From Streptomyces glaucescens (GTDB lineage: Bacteria; Actinomycetota; Actinomycetes; Streptomycetales; Streptomycetaceae), in assembly GCF_000761215.1 (NCBI RefSeq), contig NZ_CP009438.1:5994501-6058500 (forward strand): a stretch of 64,000 nucleotides of DNA. Direction: 5' to 3'. Both the position numbers and the translations under genes were made by a program. The notes below the pieces were generated by a model. It saw nothing but the letters and a program-made list of their open reading frames with translations, had not been told where the DNA came from and made no database searches. Position 1 is the stretch's first letter, and each line of letters begins with the position of its first letter. Below, piece after piece: positions 52,209 to 60,469 of this stretch.

Positions 52209-53951
52209 ATGGCCAAGCAGAACGTCGCCGAACAGTTCGTCGACATCCTCGCCCGCGCCGGGGTGAAACGCCTGTACGGCGTCGTGGGCGACAGCCTCAA
52301 CCCCGTCGTCGACGCGGTCCGCCGCAACTCCGCCGTCGAATGGATCCACGTCCGGCACGAGGAGACCGCCGCCTTCGCGGCCGGCGCCGAGGCCCAGATC
52401 ACCGGGCGGCTGGCCGCCTGCGCCGGCTCCTGCGGACCCGGCAACCTGCACCTCATCAACGGCCTGTACGACGCCCACCGCTCCATGGCGCCCGTCCTCG
52501 CCCTCGCCTCGCACATCCCGTCCAGCGAGATCGGCCTCGGCTACTTCCAGGAGACCCACCCCGACCACCTCTTCCGCGAGTGCAGCCACTACTGCGAGAT
52601 GATCTCCAACCCCCGGCAGATGCCCCGCCTGCTGCACACCGCCGTGCAGAACGCGGTCGGCCGCGGCGGCGTCAGCGTCGTCACCCTCCCCGGTGACCTC
52701 GCCGCCGAACCGGCCCCCGACAAGGCGGCCGAGACGGCCCTGGTGACCGCCCGCCCCACGGTCCGCCCCGGCGACGAGGAGATCGACAAGCTGGTCGACC
52801 TGATCGACCGGGCCCAGAAGGTCACCCTGTTCTGCGGCAGCGGAACCGCGGGCGCGCACGCCGAGGTCATGGAGCTGGCGCAGAAGATCAAGTCACCGGT
52901 GGGGCACGCCCTGCGCGGCAAGGAACACATCCAGTACGACAACCCGTTCGACGTGGGGATGAGCGGACTGCTCGGGTACGGCGCCGCCTACGAGGCCACC
53001 CACGAGTGCGACCTGCTCATCCTGCTCGGCACCGACTTCCCGTACAACGCCTTCCTGCCGGACGACGTGACCATCGCCCAGGTCGACGTACGGCCCGAAC
53101 ACCTCGGCCGCCGCTCCCGGCTGGACCTCGCCGTGTGGGGCGACGTCAGGGAGACGCTGCGCTGTCTCACCCCGCGCGTGAAGACCAAGGACGACCGGCG
53201 CTTCCTCGACAAGATGCTGAAGAAGCACGCCGACGCGCTGGAAGGGGTCGTCAAGGCGTACACCCGCAAGGTCGACAAGCATGTCCCCATCCACCCCGAG
53301 TACGTGGCGTCCGTGCTCGACGAGGTCGCCGCCGACGACGCCGTCTTCACCGTCGACACCGGCATGTGCAACGTCTGGGCGGCCCGCTACATCACCCCCA
53401 ACGGCCGCCGCCGCGTCATCGGTTCCTTCTCCCACGGCTCCATGGCGAACGCGCTGCCGATGGCGATCGGCGCGCAGTTCACCGACCGCCGCCGGCAGGT
53501 GGTGGCGATGTCCGGCGACGGCGGATTCTCCATGCTGATGGGCGACTTCCTCACCCTCGTCCAGCACGATCTGCCGGTGAAGGTCGTGCTGTTCGACAAC
53601 TCGTCGCTCGGCATGGTGGAGCTGGAGATGATGGTCGCCGGGCTGCCTTCGCACGGCACCACCAACAAGAACCCCGACTTCGCCGCCGTCGCCCGCGCCT
53701 GCGGGGCCTACGGCGTCCGCGTCGAGAAGCCCAAGCAGCTCGCCGGCGCCCTCAAGGACGCCTTCCGGCACAAGGGGCCCGCCCTCGTCGATGTCGTCAC
53801 CGACCCCAACGCCCTGTCCATCCCGCCGAAGATCAAGGCCGAGATGGTGACCGGGTTCGCGCTGTCCGCCTCCAAGGTCGTGCTCGACGGCGGCGTCGGC
53901 CGGATGCTCCAGATGGCCCGCTCCAACCTCCGCAACGTGCCCAGGCCCTGA
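52209..53951 (+). CDS. poxB: Thiamine-diphosphate-dependent pyruvate oxidase/dehydrogenase
   Basis: A 580-residue ThDP enzyme of the acetolactate synthase-like superfamily, closest by motif to PoxB-type pyruvate dehydrogenase (cytochrome/quinone). The N-terminal Pyr domain has YGVVGDSLNPVVDA and the catalytic Glu in HVRHEETAAFAAG. The central domain holds the FAD/nucleotide-like fold, and the C-terminal PP domain has the ThDP motif SGDGGFSMLMGDFLTL then VVLFDNSSLGMV. PoxB converts pyruvate to acetate and CO2 with electron transfer to quinone. It converges on the XRE gene with six bases between the stops. Confidence 0.88.
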   Translation: MAKQNVAEQFVDILARAGVKRLYGVVGDSLNPVVDAVRRNSAVEWIHVRHEETAAFAAGAEAQITGRLAACAGSCGPGNLHLINGLYDAHRSMAPVLALASHIPSSEIGLGYFQETHPDHLFRECSHYCEMISNPRQMPRLLHTAVQNAVGRGGVSVVTLPGDLAAEPAPDKAAETALVTARPTVRPGDEEIDKLVDLIDRAQKVTLFCGSGTAGAHAEVMELAQKIKSPVGHALRGKEHIQYDNPFDVGMSGLLGYGAAYEATHECDLLILLGTDFPYNAFLPDDVTIAQVDVRPEHLGRRSRLDLAVWGDVRETLRCLTPRVKTKDDRRFLDKMLKKHADALEGVVKAYTRKVDKHVPIHPEYVASVLDEVAADDAVFTVDTGMCNVWAARYITPNGRRRVIGSFSHGSMANALPMAIGAQFTDRRRQVVAMSGDGGFSMLMGDFLTLVQHDLPVKVVLFDNSSLGMVELEMMVAGLPSHGTTNKNPDFAAVARACGAYGVRVEKPKQLAGALKDAFRHKGPALVDVVTDPNALSIPPKIKAEMVTGFALSASKVVLDGGVGRMLQMARSNLRNVPRP

Positions 53952-53957
53952 CCGCGG

Positions 53958-55334
53958 CTATTCCTCCTCCTGAGTCCAGCGGCGGGCCGAGGTGTCGTAG
54001 GAGTGCCGGGGCAGGCCCTGGACGGCGCTGGTGCGGAACGGGCGGCCCCGGTCATCGATCCGGACCGTGCCGGTGCGGCTCTGCGAGGACCAGTCCAGCT
54101 CCAGCCACCAGCGGCAGTCGCAGCCCGCCGTCCGCGCGGTCACCAGCAGCACTTCCGGATCCTCGGCCGACACCCGGTACGGCATGCGGACCGCCGGGAT
54201 CGGGGTGCCCGCGTCGTTCCCCGCGACGGGGCGGGCGAGCGGCCGGTCCCGGTCCAGGTCCACCGCGAAGTGCCGCGGGGTCAGCGCGCCGCCGCAGCCC
54301 TCGTCCATGGCGTACACGTGACCCGGGGCCGGCTCGGCACGCCCGGCCACCCGCACCCGCAGCGCCTCCAGGACCACCGCCGTGGCGGACCGGCCCTGCA
54401 CGGAGATCCGCACGGTGGTCTCCCCGCCGTGCACCGCGCCCTGCGCCGCCGCCCACGCCCCGGCGTCCTGCGGGGCCGGAGGCGGGGGGACCCGGGCGGG
54501 CGGCCTGCCGATGACGTAGTCGTGCCCGCAGCCGTGCTCCCAGACCTGCGAGTCGGCGGTCCAGGCGAGCGGCACGGCCGCCTCGGTGGGGGCGGGTGCG
54601 CGGGTCCGCGAGGCCGCCGGGGAGGGGCTCGTCGCCGCCGGGGACGGGACGGGCGCGGCCGCCGCTGCGTCGGGGGACGCCGAGGGCGTGCGGGGCGGAG
54701 GGCCGCTCGGTGTCCCGGTGGCGGGTGCCGCGGCCGCCGTACGGGCGGACGGGGCCGCCCCGGCGGAGGATTCGCGGCCGGTGGGCAACGCGGCGAGGCT
54801 GCCGGCCGCGGCCAGGGCGGCGCAGCCGACGGCGAGGGCGACGGCGGGGCGCCGGCGCCGGTACCAGGGCGCCGGCTCGGGACCCGCGGCCGGTTCCGCG
54901 TCGGGCGCCGGTGACCGCGGTCCCGGCGATCCCGGTCCCGCGTCCGGCCCCGGCGGTTCCGGTCCCGGTGCCGGCGGGGCTGCCGGTGCCGGGTGCGCGG
55001 GCGGTGCCTCCACCGGTTCCGGCCCGGCCTGCGTCCGAGGTCGGCGGCGTGCCTCCACCGCCGTCAGCCAGCGGCGGTGCAGCTCCACGCGCTCCTCGGG
55101 CGTCGCGCCGCACAGCGCGGCGAACCGCTCCACGGGCGCGAAGTCCTGCGGCACCGCGTCACCGGCGCAGTAACGGTGCAGCGTGGAGGTGTTCATCTGG
55201 AGCCGGCGGGCCAGCGAACCGTAGCTGCGGTCCGTACGTTCCTTCAGCTCCCGCAGCAGCGCCGCGAACCCGGCGACGCCGTCGTCCTGTCCGGACACCC
55301 TTCCCCCGATGCGCTCGCGTCCCCGGAACGGCAT
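53958..55334 (-). CDS. Membrane-anchored XRE-type regulator
   Basis: A 458-residue protein. Residues 20-85 form an XRE-like helix-turn-helix (LKERTDRSYGSLARRLQMN, STLHRYCAGDAVPQDFAPVE). A Pro/Ala-rich linker leads to a membrane span near residues 165-185 (PAVALAVGCAALAAAGSLAA). A low-complexity Ala/Pro/Ser segment follows. A cysteine-containing C-terminal domain of about 190 residues (HGCGHDYVIGRPP, DEGCGGALTPRHF, TAGCDCRWWLELDW) would face outside. DNA-binding inside and a sensor-like domain outside suggest direct one-component signalling. GTG 55298 is an alternative start. Confidence 0.8.
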   Translation of the reverse strand: MPFRGRERIGGRVSGQDDGVAGFAALLRELKERTDRSYGSLARRLQMNTSTLHRYCAGDAVPQDFAPVERFAALCGATPEERVELHRRWLTAVEARRRPRTQAGPEPVEAPPAHPAPAAPPAPGPEPPGPDAGPGSPGPRSPAPDAEPAAGPEPAPWYRRRRPAVALAVGCAALAAAGSLAALPTGRESSAGAAPSARTAAAAPATGTPSGPPPRTPSASPDAAAAAPVPSPAATSPSPAASRTRAPAPTEAAVPLAWTADSQVWEHGCGHDYVIGRPPARVPPPPAPQDAGAWAAAQGAVHGGETTVRISVQGRSATAVVLEALRVRVAGRAEPAPGHVYAMDEGCGGALTPRHFAVDLDRDRPLARPVAGNDAGTPIPAVRMPYRVSAEDPEVLLVTARTAGCDCRWWLELDWSSQSRTGTVRIDDRGRPFRTSAVQGLPRHSYDTSARRWTQEEE

Positions 55335-55476
55335 CCCAGGAACTCCCTGTATGTGCACGTCAGACGGGGTGGGATGGTTCCATGCCGAGCGAGGCGGCAT
55401 CCCTTGTTGCGCCCGTTCGCCCCGCCCGCCGATGCTCTGGGGGCCATCAACGACCCAGTCGCACAGGGGGAGACCC

Positions 55477-56085
55477 ATGTCCGTCCGTACCCGAGCCGGT
55501 GCGCTCGCCGCGCTCGCCGTCGCCGCAGTCACCGGCCTCACCGCGCTCGCCGCCCCCGCGGGAGCCGTATCCGCGCCCGCCTTCCTCTCGGCCGCCGAGC
55601 TGCCGCCGCACCCCTCGTCGTCCTGGACCGCCGGGAAGGTCACCGACGGCGTCCCCGACGAACTGCGGCTCTGCCTGGACGAGGTGTTCCCGGGCTACGA
55701 CTCCCGATACCGCCCGTTCCACACCGACCTCGACACCTCCGCCCGCCAGCTCACCGTCGTCACCGGCTCCGCCGCCAAGGCGAAGGCGCTGGCCGACCGG
55801 ATGAACGCGCTCATCCGGTCCTGCGCGGACCGCGTCGAACAGGAGGACCCCGAGACCGAGGCCGCCTACCGGAGCTACGGCCGGGTCCGCGCCGAGGAGG
55901 GCGCCCGCGTCCACGGCCTGCACACCCGGACGTCCTGGGGCGCGACGGACGTCCGGCTGCTGTCCGTCGGACGCGACGGACGCACCGTGACCGTCGTGGA
56001 GTGGTCGCAGCTCGGCGACTTCGGGGACGCGCCGGTCCGCGCCTTCCGCAAGACGACGGCGACGGCGGTGAACAAGCTGTACTGA
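55477..56085 (+). CDS. Secreted protein of unknown function
   Basis: A 202-residue precursor with a clear signal peptide (MSVRTRAGALAALAVAAVTG then an Ala-rich cleavage region near residue 30). The mature protein has two cysteines (LRLCLDEVF and LIRSCADRV), likely one disulfide. It has repeated Tyr/Ser/Arg motifs and ends TVVEWSQLGDFGDAPVRAFRK-like without further family marks. It is divergent from the membrane XRE gene and may be the partner or target of its extracellular domain; this is inference from position. Confidence 0.75.
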   Translation: MSVRTRAGALAALAVAAVTGLTALAAPAGAVSAPAFLSAAELPPHPSSSWTAGKVTDGVPDELRLCLDEVFPGYDSRYRPFHTDLDTSARQLTVVTGSAAKAKALADRMNALIRSCADRVEQEDPETEAAYRSYGRVRAEEGARVHGLHTRTSWGATDVRLLSVGRDGRTVTVVEWSQLGDFGDAPVRAFRKTTATAVNKLY

Positions 56086-56442
56086 TCCGAGCGCCGGCGC
56101 GACCGGCCCGGGACGGTCGCGTTCCGGCCACTTTCGCCCCGTCGGCGTCCGGACGGCCCCGGACGCCGGACGGCCGCCGCCGGGACGACTCCCGCCCCAG
56201 CTCTTGGCCGTGTACGGCCGGATCGGCGGTCCGCAAGAGACAGTTGAGCCGATCTCCGCCACTCGGGCAGGAGGCCGGACGGGCCTCCTGGAGCCACTCG
56301 GACCGTCCGCCGCCGCCCCGGCCGTGGCCGAACACCCGGTCGTCGGCGATCCCGCAGGACTGGCCCGGTGCCCGATGGGCATGGATCCCCGTGAACGTGT
56401 TCGAGCAGGAGGGAAACCGACATCGGCACGCGGGCGGGGGAC
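56086..56442. other. 357-bp gap before the RsbW-like gene
   Basis: No supported gene. An 80-codon frame ending with ATGA at the next start has many A/T third positions and no good ribosome binding site, so it is rejected. The GGCGGGGGAC just before 56443 is the likely ribosome binding site of the RsbW-like gene. Confidence 0.4.
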
Positions 56443-56925
56443 ATGAAGAGGCAGGTACGAGGAGGCGGGCCCACCACGGTCGGGGTCTTCTCGACGGGGA
56501 CGGCGGAGGACGGGACCGACGGCGCGGCGGAGCAGGCCCCGACGCCACAGCTCAGGCGCAGACTCGAACGGGCGGACCTGCGGGCCGTCCCCGAGGTGCG
56601 GCGGGCCCTGCGCGAACTGCTGCGGCACTGGGGGAGCCCCGGCCGTTCGGACGTGGCGGAGCTGCTGACCAGTGAACTCGTCACCAACGCGCTGGTCCAC
56701 ACCGACGACGAGGCGATCCTGACGGCGACCGTGGGACCGCACGGTCTCCGGGTGGAGGTACGGGACTTCGTGGCCCGCCGGCCCCGGTTGCGCGTACCGG
56801 CCGCCGACGACGGTACGCACGGCCGCGGTCTGCTGCTGGTCCAGTCGCTAGCCGCCGCGTGGGGCGTACGGCCGCACGCGGTGGGCAAGTCCGTCTGGTT
56901 CGAGCTGGACGCGGACGCCGCGTAG
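56443..56925 (+). CDS. RsbW-like ATP-binding protein (HATPase_c, anti-sigma type)
   Basis: A 160-residue protein of the small HATPase_c group abundant in Streptomyces. The N box is ELLTSELVTNALVHT near residue 82, the G1 box is VRDFVARRPRLR-like and the G2 box is GTHGRGLLLVQSLAAAWGVR. Such proteins resemble the serine kinases SpoIIAB and RsbW, which bind sigma factors or phosphorylate anti-sigma antagonists. The first 35 residues are variable. No sigma or antagonist gene is adjacent. Confidence 0.85.
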   Translation: MKRQVRGGGPTTVGVFSTGTAEDGTDGAAEQAPTPQLRRRLERADLRAVPEVRRALRELLRHWGSPGRSDVAELLTSELVTNALVHTDDEAILTATVGPHGLRVEVRDFVARRPRLRVPAADDGTHGRGLLLVQSLAAAWGVRPHAVGKSVWFELDADAA

Positions 56926-56947
56926 GGACGCGGTGGGCCGACGGCGA

Positions 56948-56988
56948 ACGGGAGGGGGCGCGGCCCGTGCGGCCGCGCCCCCTCCCGT
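56948..56988. terminator. 18-bp perfect bidirectional terminator
   Basis: The arms 56948-56965 and 56971-56988 pair perfectly over 18 bp around a 5-base loop, between convergent stops of the RsbW-like and DUF2637 genes. It is the strongest hairpin seen in the window. Confidence 0.88.
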
Positions 56989-57011
56989 CGTCGCCCGGTT
57001 CCCCGCCCGGG

Positions 57012-58061
57012 CTAACCGAACTGCTGCTCCAAGTCCTTGAGCTTGCGCTCCAGGTGGTCGAGGCGCGGCAGGGCCTGGGTGTCGTCCTCCGCGGTGAGGT
57101 CGACCCTGACCGGGTCGGCGGATCCGCCGCGGACCGGCTGAAGGGAGGGCCGGTGGCGCACCGGCAGCGGCTCCGGAGCGGATATGGCAGGCTCCGCGGA
57201 GGCCATCTCGTCGGAGCCCTGCTCCACCGGTGACAGCTCCACCTGCCGGCCGCCGCCCCGGCCGGGGAAACCGCGGTGGCCCCGGCTGATCGCCTTCAGC
57301 CGGGCGCGCTCCAGACGTTCCTCGTCGCGCCGGCGCAGCCGCTCCCGCTCCTTCCGGCGCTGGTCCTCGCGCACCTCCTCGACCGCCTCGTCGAGGCTGC
57401 GCACACCCTCCAGGAGCATCAGGGACCAGGCCCGGTACGTCTCCCGCGGGGCCCTCAGCCAGCGCACGATCCGGATCTGCGGCAGCGGCCTGGGCACCAG
57501 ACCCTGCTCGCGCAGGGCGGCCCGGCGGGTCTGCTTCAGCGCCCGGTCGAAGAGCACGGCGGCGGACAGGGACATGCCCGCGAAGAAGTGGGGGGCGCCG
57601 GCGTGGCCCGCGCCGCGGGGCGCGTGCACCCAGTTGAACCAGGCGGCGGCGAAGGCGAAGGTCCAGACGAGTATCCGGGAGCCGAGCGCCGCGTCACCGT
57701 GGCTGGCCTCGCGGACCGCCAGCACCGAGCAGAACATCGCCGCGCCGTCCAGCCCGAACGGCACCAGGTACTGCCAGCCGTCGGACAGACCGAGGTTCTG
57801 CTCGCCGAAGCCGACCAGGCCGTGGAAGGAGAGAGCCGCCGCGACCGCGGCGCAGCAGAAGAGCAGGACGTAGGAGACGGTGCCGTAAACGGCCTCCTTG
57901 CGTCTGCGGCGTTCCTCGTTGCGCTCCCAGGAGTCGTCGGCGCGCGCGTCCTTCCCCGCGGTCCGCTTGCCGCGCGCGAGCACCGCCACCGCCGCCAGCA
58001 TGCCCAGGAGCAGTACGGCGCCCGGAAGCAGCCAGTTCAGCGATATCTCGGTCAGTCTCAT
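57012..58061 (-). CDS. DUF2637 membrane protein (SpdB-like)
   Basis: A 349-residue protein. The first 200 residues contain four to five spans in the DUF2637 pattern (YVLLFCCAAVAAALSFHGLV, GWQYLVPFGLDGAAMF, WTFAFAAAWFNWVHAPRGAG). A charged coiled-coil-like segment rich in Arg and Glu follows (DEAVEEVREDQRRKERERL). The end is polar, with a predicted coiled coil LPRLDHLERKLKDLEQQFG. The family includes conjugative-element SpdB proteins, but no other transfer genes are here, so it is likely a chromosomal housekeeping paralogue. ATG 58061 begins MRLTEISLNW. Confidence 0.85.
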   Translation of the reverse strand: MRLTEISLNWLLPGAVLLLGMLAAVAVLARGKRTAGKDARADDSWERNEERRRRKEAVYGTVSYVLLFCCAAVAAALSFHGLVGFGEQNLGLSDGWQYLVPFGLDGAAMFCSVLAVREASHGDAALGSRILVWTFAFAAAWFNWVHAPRGAGHAGAPHFFAGMSLSAAVLFDRALKQTRRAALREQGLVPRPLPQIRIVRWLRAPRETYRAWSLMLLEGVRSLDEAVEEVREDQRRKERERLRRRDEERLERARLKAISRGHRGFPGRGGGRQVELSPVEQGSDEMASAEPAISAPEPLPVRHRPSLQPVRGGSADPVRVDLTAEDDTQALPRLDHLERKLKDLEQQFG

Positions 58062-58371
58062 CCGGTGGTCCCTTGCCTCGGGATTGGGCGTGACGCCCGT
58101 CATGGTGGCCCAGACCCGTGAGCCTCCAGGGGCGTTCGCGGCAAGAGGCCGCCAAGGGGGTGCCTGAGAGACGCCCGAACCGCCGATCTGCTCGAACTGC
58201 CGTACGCCGTACGGGGGTTGCGTTCGAACGGGACCATCCGGACGGGTGGTTCCCGGCGCGGCCGCGCCCTGCCGTGCCCTGCGCGTACCGGTGGTGGACC
58301 CGGGGGTGTGGCCGCCCGGACGGCGGGCCGCGGCGATCTCCCGGGCGCCAGGTGACGCCTCGGGTCGCCGG
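58062..58371. other. 310-bp gap between DUF2637 and FhuF-like genes
   Basis: No supported gene. A 6-bp palindrome CCGTAC-GCC-GTACGG (58200-58214) is the only clear symmetric site and could be a regulator site for the DUF2637 gene, whose start is 139 bases away. Nothing else is convincing. Confidence 0.35.
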
Positions 58372-59220
58372 TCAGGCCGCGGCGGCCGCCGTCAGCCTGG
58401 CGATCCGGTCCGCGTCGCAGGTGCGCGGGCAGGTGGCGCAGGTGTCCTCCGGGCGCACGGTGTAGAACATGCAGCAGCTCGCCCGGTCCCGGGTGGGCAG
58501 CGACTCGCCGTCCGGGCCGGTCAGCTCCCGGAAGGCGGCCGAGCCGACGTACGGCTTCGTCGCCCCCGGCAGCAGCAGCTCCAGCTCGTGCCGCGCACGC
58601 TCCTGTTCGCCGAGCAGGTGGGCCACGTACCACAGCCCCTCCACGACCTCGTCGGTCGCCATGCCCCACAGGGCCCGGCCCCGCCGGCGCATCCGCGGGC
58701 CGAAACCGCCGAGGACCGGTTCCAGGTGCTCGGCGACCGCCGCCCGCACCTCGGCGCGCAGCGCCTCCTCGCCCGCGACCACCCGGGCGCCGGGCAGCGC
58801 GGCGGCCGGGTCGCCGGGCAGGCAGGCGAAGGCGGTGGGCCGTACGGCCATCCGGCCCACGGAGAGACCCGCGGCCGTGCGGTCGAACGAGACATGCGTC
58901 ACGGGGAAGCGGGGGACCCGGCGGTGCAGGAACCACGGCACGGTGATCAGCAGGCAGGCGGGCCAGGCGTAGCGGTGCAGGCCGAAGCTGGCGATCACGT
59001 CCGGCCGGGCCTGCTGTCCGTAGTCGCGGAGGACCTGGGCGTCGTCCCAGGCCAGGAAGGCGTCCAGGTCGTCCCCGCCCTGGGCGAGCGCGGCGGCGGA
59101 CACCCAGCCGCCGCCCTCGGGGGCCGGGTCCGCGGGGCCCAGTTCCGTGACGGCCAGGCCCGGGAACGCCTCGGTGAGGCGGGCGTACGCGTCCGCGACG
59201 GCCGACGAGGGCACAGGCAT
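58372..59220 (-). CDS. FhuF-like [2Fe-2S] ferric-siderophore reductase
   Basis: The 282-residue protein has the C-terminal FhuF_C iron-sulfur motif Cys249-Cys250 ... Cys261-X2-Cys264 in RASCCMFY and DTCATCPRTC. FhuF-type reductases remove iron from internalised hydroxamate siderophores. The body includes LWGMATDEVVEGLWYVAHLL typical of Streptomyces homologues. An iron-box palindrome lies 29 bases before the ATG, so expression should be repressed by DmdR1 in iron plenty. A GntR gene is divergent. Confidence 0.86.
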   Translation of the reverse strand: MPVPSSAVADAYARLTEAFPGLAVTELGPADPAPEGGGWVSAAALAQGGDDLDAFLAWDDAQVLRDYGQQARPDVIASFGLHRYAWPACLLITVPWFLHRRVPRFPVTHVSFDRTAAGLSVGRMAVRPTAFACLPGDPAAALPGARVVAGEEALRAEVRAAVAEHLEPVLGGFGPRMRRRGRALWGMATDEVVEGLWYVAHLLGEQERARHELELLLPGATKPYVGSAAFRELTGPDGESLPTRDRASCCMFYTVRPEDTCATCPRTCDADRIARLTAAAAA

Positions 59221-59248
59221 ACCGGGACCACCGATCGAGATCGAGAAG

Positions 59249-59263
59249 AGGTAAGGCTTACCT
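59249..59263. promoter_or_regulatory. Iron box (DmdR1/IdeR operator)
   Basis: AGGTAAGGCTTACCT is a perfect odd-length palindrome. Over the 19-base window 59247-59265 it matches 14 positions of the TTAGGTTAGGCTAACCTAA consensus. It sits where the FhuF-like promoter should be. Confidence 0.75.
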
Positions 59264-59416
59264 TAGCGAATCTCTCGGAAATTTGAACTACTGCGTCGGC
59301 CGCCTAAGGTGCTTGACGACCGCGTGACAACCGGCCGTAATCTCCCCAACCGGCGAAACCCCCGGCAACCGCCGACAACCGTCGACAACCGACGACAAGT
59401 CCGTCAGGAGGACCCC

Positions 59417-60265
59417 GTGAAGCAGACCGCGCACGGTCCCGCCGGGACGGGGTCCGAGGCGCCGGATCGCCCGGCGGGAGCCGACGAGACCACCGCCGTC
59501 CGCGTGCCCGCGCAGAGCCGGCCCGCGGCTCCCGCGCCCGGGCCGTCAGGCGGGGACGCCGCCGCGGCGCGCGGCGAGCACACCCACGGGGAACGGCCGG
59601 TGCCCCGGGCGCCCTCCGTGGCGGAGCCCGCCCGCCCGGTCGTGCAGCGGTCGTCCGTGCGCGGGCAGATCCTCCAGGCACTGCGCTCCGCGCTGGTCAC
59701 GGGGGAACTGCGGCCCGGCGAGGTCTACTCGGCACCCGCGCTGGGCGAACGGTTCGGGGTCTCGGCGACGCCGGTCCGCGAAGCCATGCAGCAGCTCGCG
59801 CTCGAAGGCGCCGTCGAGGTCGTGCCCAACCGGGGGTTCCGGGTCGTCGAGCGGGACGCGCGCGAGCTGGCCGAGCTGGCCGAGGTGCGGGCGCTGATCG
59901 AGGTGCCCGTGCTGCTGCGGCTCGCCCGCACGGTGCCGGCCGCCCGGTGGGCCGAACTGCGGCCCCTGGCGGAGGCGACGGTGCGGGCGGCGGCCTCCGG
60001 GTGCCGGGTGACGTACGCCGAGGCGGACCGGGCGTTCCACCGGGCCGTACTGGGGCTCGGGGGCAATGTGCAGTTGGTGCGGATCGCCGATGACCTGCAC
60101 CGGCGGGCGCAGTGGCCGCCGGGCGGCGCGGCGGCGGGGCACGCGCGGACCGAGCTGATGGCCGACGCGGCCCAGCACGTGGGCCTGCTGGACGCGCTGA
60201 TCGCCGGCGACCCGGAGAGCGTGCGAGCCCACGTCGACGACCACTTCGGCACCCCCACCCCCTGA
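59417..60265 (+). CDS. GntR family transcriptional regulator
   Basis: A 282-residue protein. The first 75 residues are a Pro/Ala-rich extension. The winged helix of the FadR subgroup follows (ILQALRSALVTGELRPGEVY, ALGERFGVSATPVREAM, QLALEGAVEVVPNRGFRV). The FCD ligand domain includes ELAELAEVRALIEVPVLLRL and ADRAFHRAVLGLGGN, which supply acidic and His metal ligands. It usually senses a carboxylate metabolite. GTG 59417 has AGGAGG five bases before it. It is divergent from the FhuF-like gene. Confidence 0.88.
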   Translation: MKQTAHGPAGTGSEAPDRPAGADETTAVRVPAQSRPAAPAPGPSGGDAAAARGEHTHGERPVPRAPSVAEPARPVVQRSSVRGQILQALRSALVTGELRPGEVYSAPALGERFGVSATPVREAMQQLALEGAVEVVPNRGFRVVERDARELAELAEVRALIEVPVLLRLARTVPAARWAELRPLAEATVRAAASGCRVTYAEADRAFHRAVLGLGGNVQLVRIADDLHRRAQWPPGGAAAGHARTELMADAAQHVGLLDALIAGDPESVRAHVDDHFGTPTP

Positions 60266-60318
60266 CCACACCACCCCGCACCCCAAAATAGCGCGGGGAC
60301 CGAGCAAGAACCCTTGCC

Positions 60319-60439
60319 CCTCAGTGGCGCGGGCAACCGCGCGAAGACCCACATGCACCCGCACTCACCCACGGTCCGGACCCCCACTGCCCTCAGGGGC
60401 GCGGGGAACTGCGCGAGAACCCCCCACGCACCCGCACTC
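60319..60439 (+). repeat. Pair of 48-49-bp direct repeats with GNRA-loop hairpins
   Basis: Copy 1 (60319-60366) and copy 2 (60391-60439) share the frame CCTCAG-GGCGCGGG-AAC-GCGCGA-ACCC-ACGCACCCGCACTC with a few changes. Each contains a hairpin: GCGCGG-GCAA-CCGCGC in copy 1 and GCGCGG-GGAA-CTGCGC in copy 2. The one stem change keeps a G-U pair, and both loops fit GNRA. Such GC-rich elements recur in Streptomyces intergenic regions. They separate the GntR gene from the convergent TPR-like gene. Confidence 0.6.
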
Positions 60440-60469
60440 GGAACCGCGCCGCCCCCGGAGGGGCACCGC

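Noticed and set aside
56204..56446. 80-codon frame ending with ATGA at the RsbW-like start
   Set aside because: Frequent A/T third positions, no ribosome binding site and no recognisable protein; the overlap is probably accidental.
57012..58061. Integrative conjugative element, suggested by the SpdB-like DUF2637 protein
   Set aside because: No TraB/FtsK-like transfer gene, integrase, replication gene or att-like repeat is nearby.
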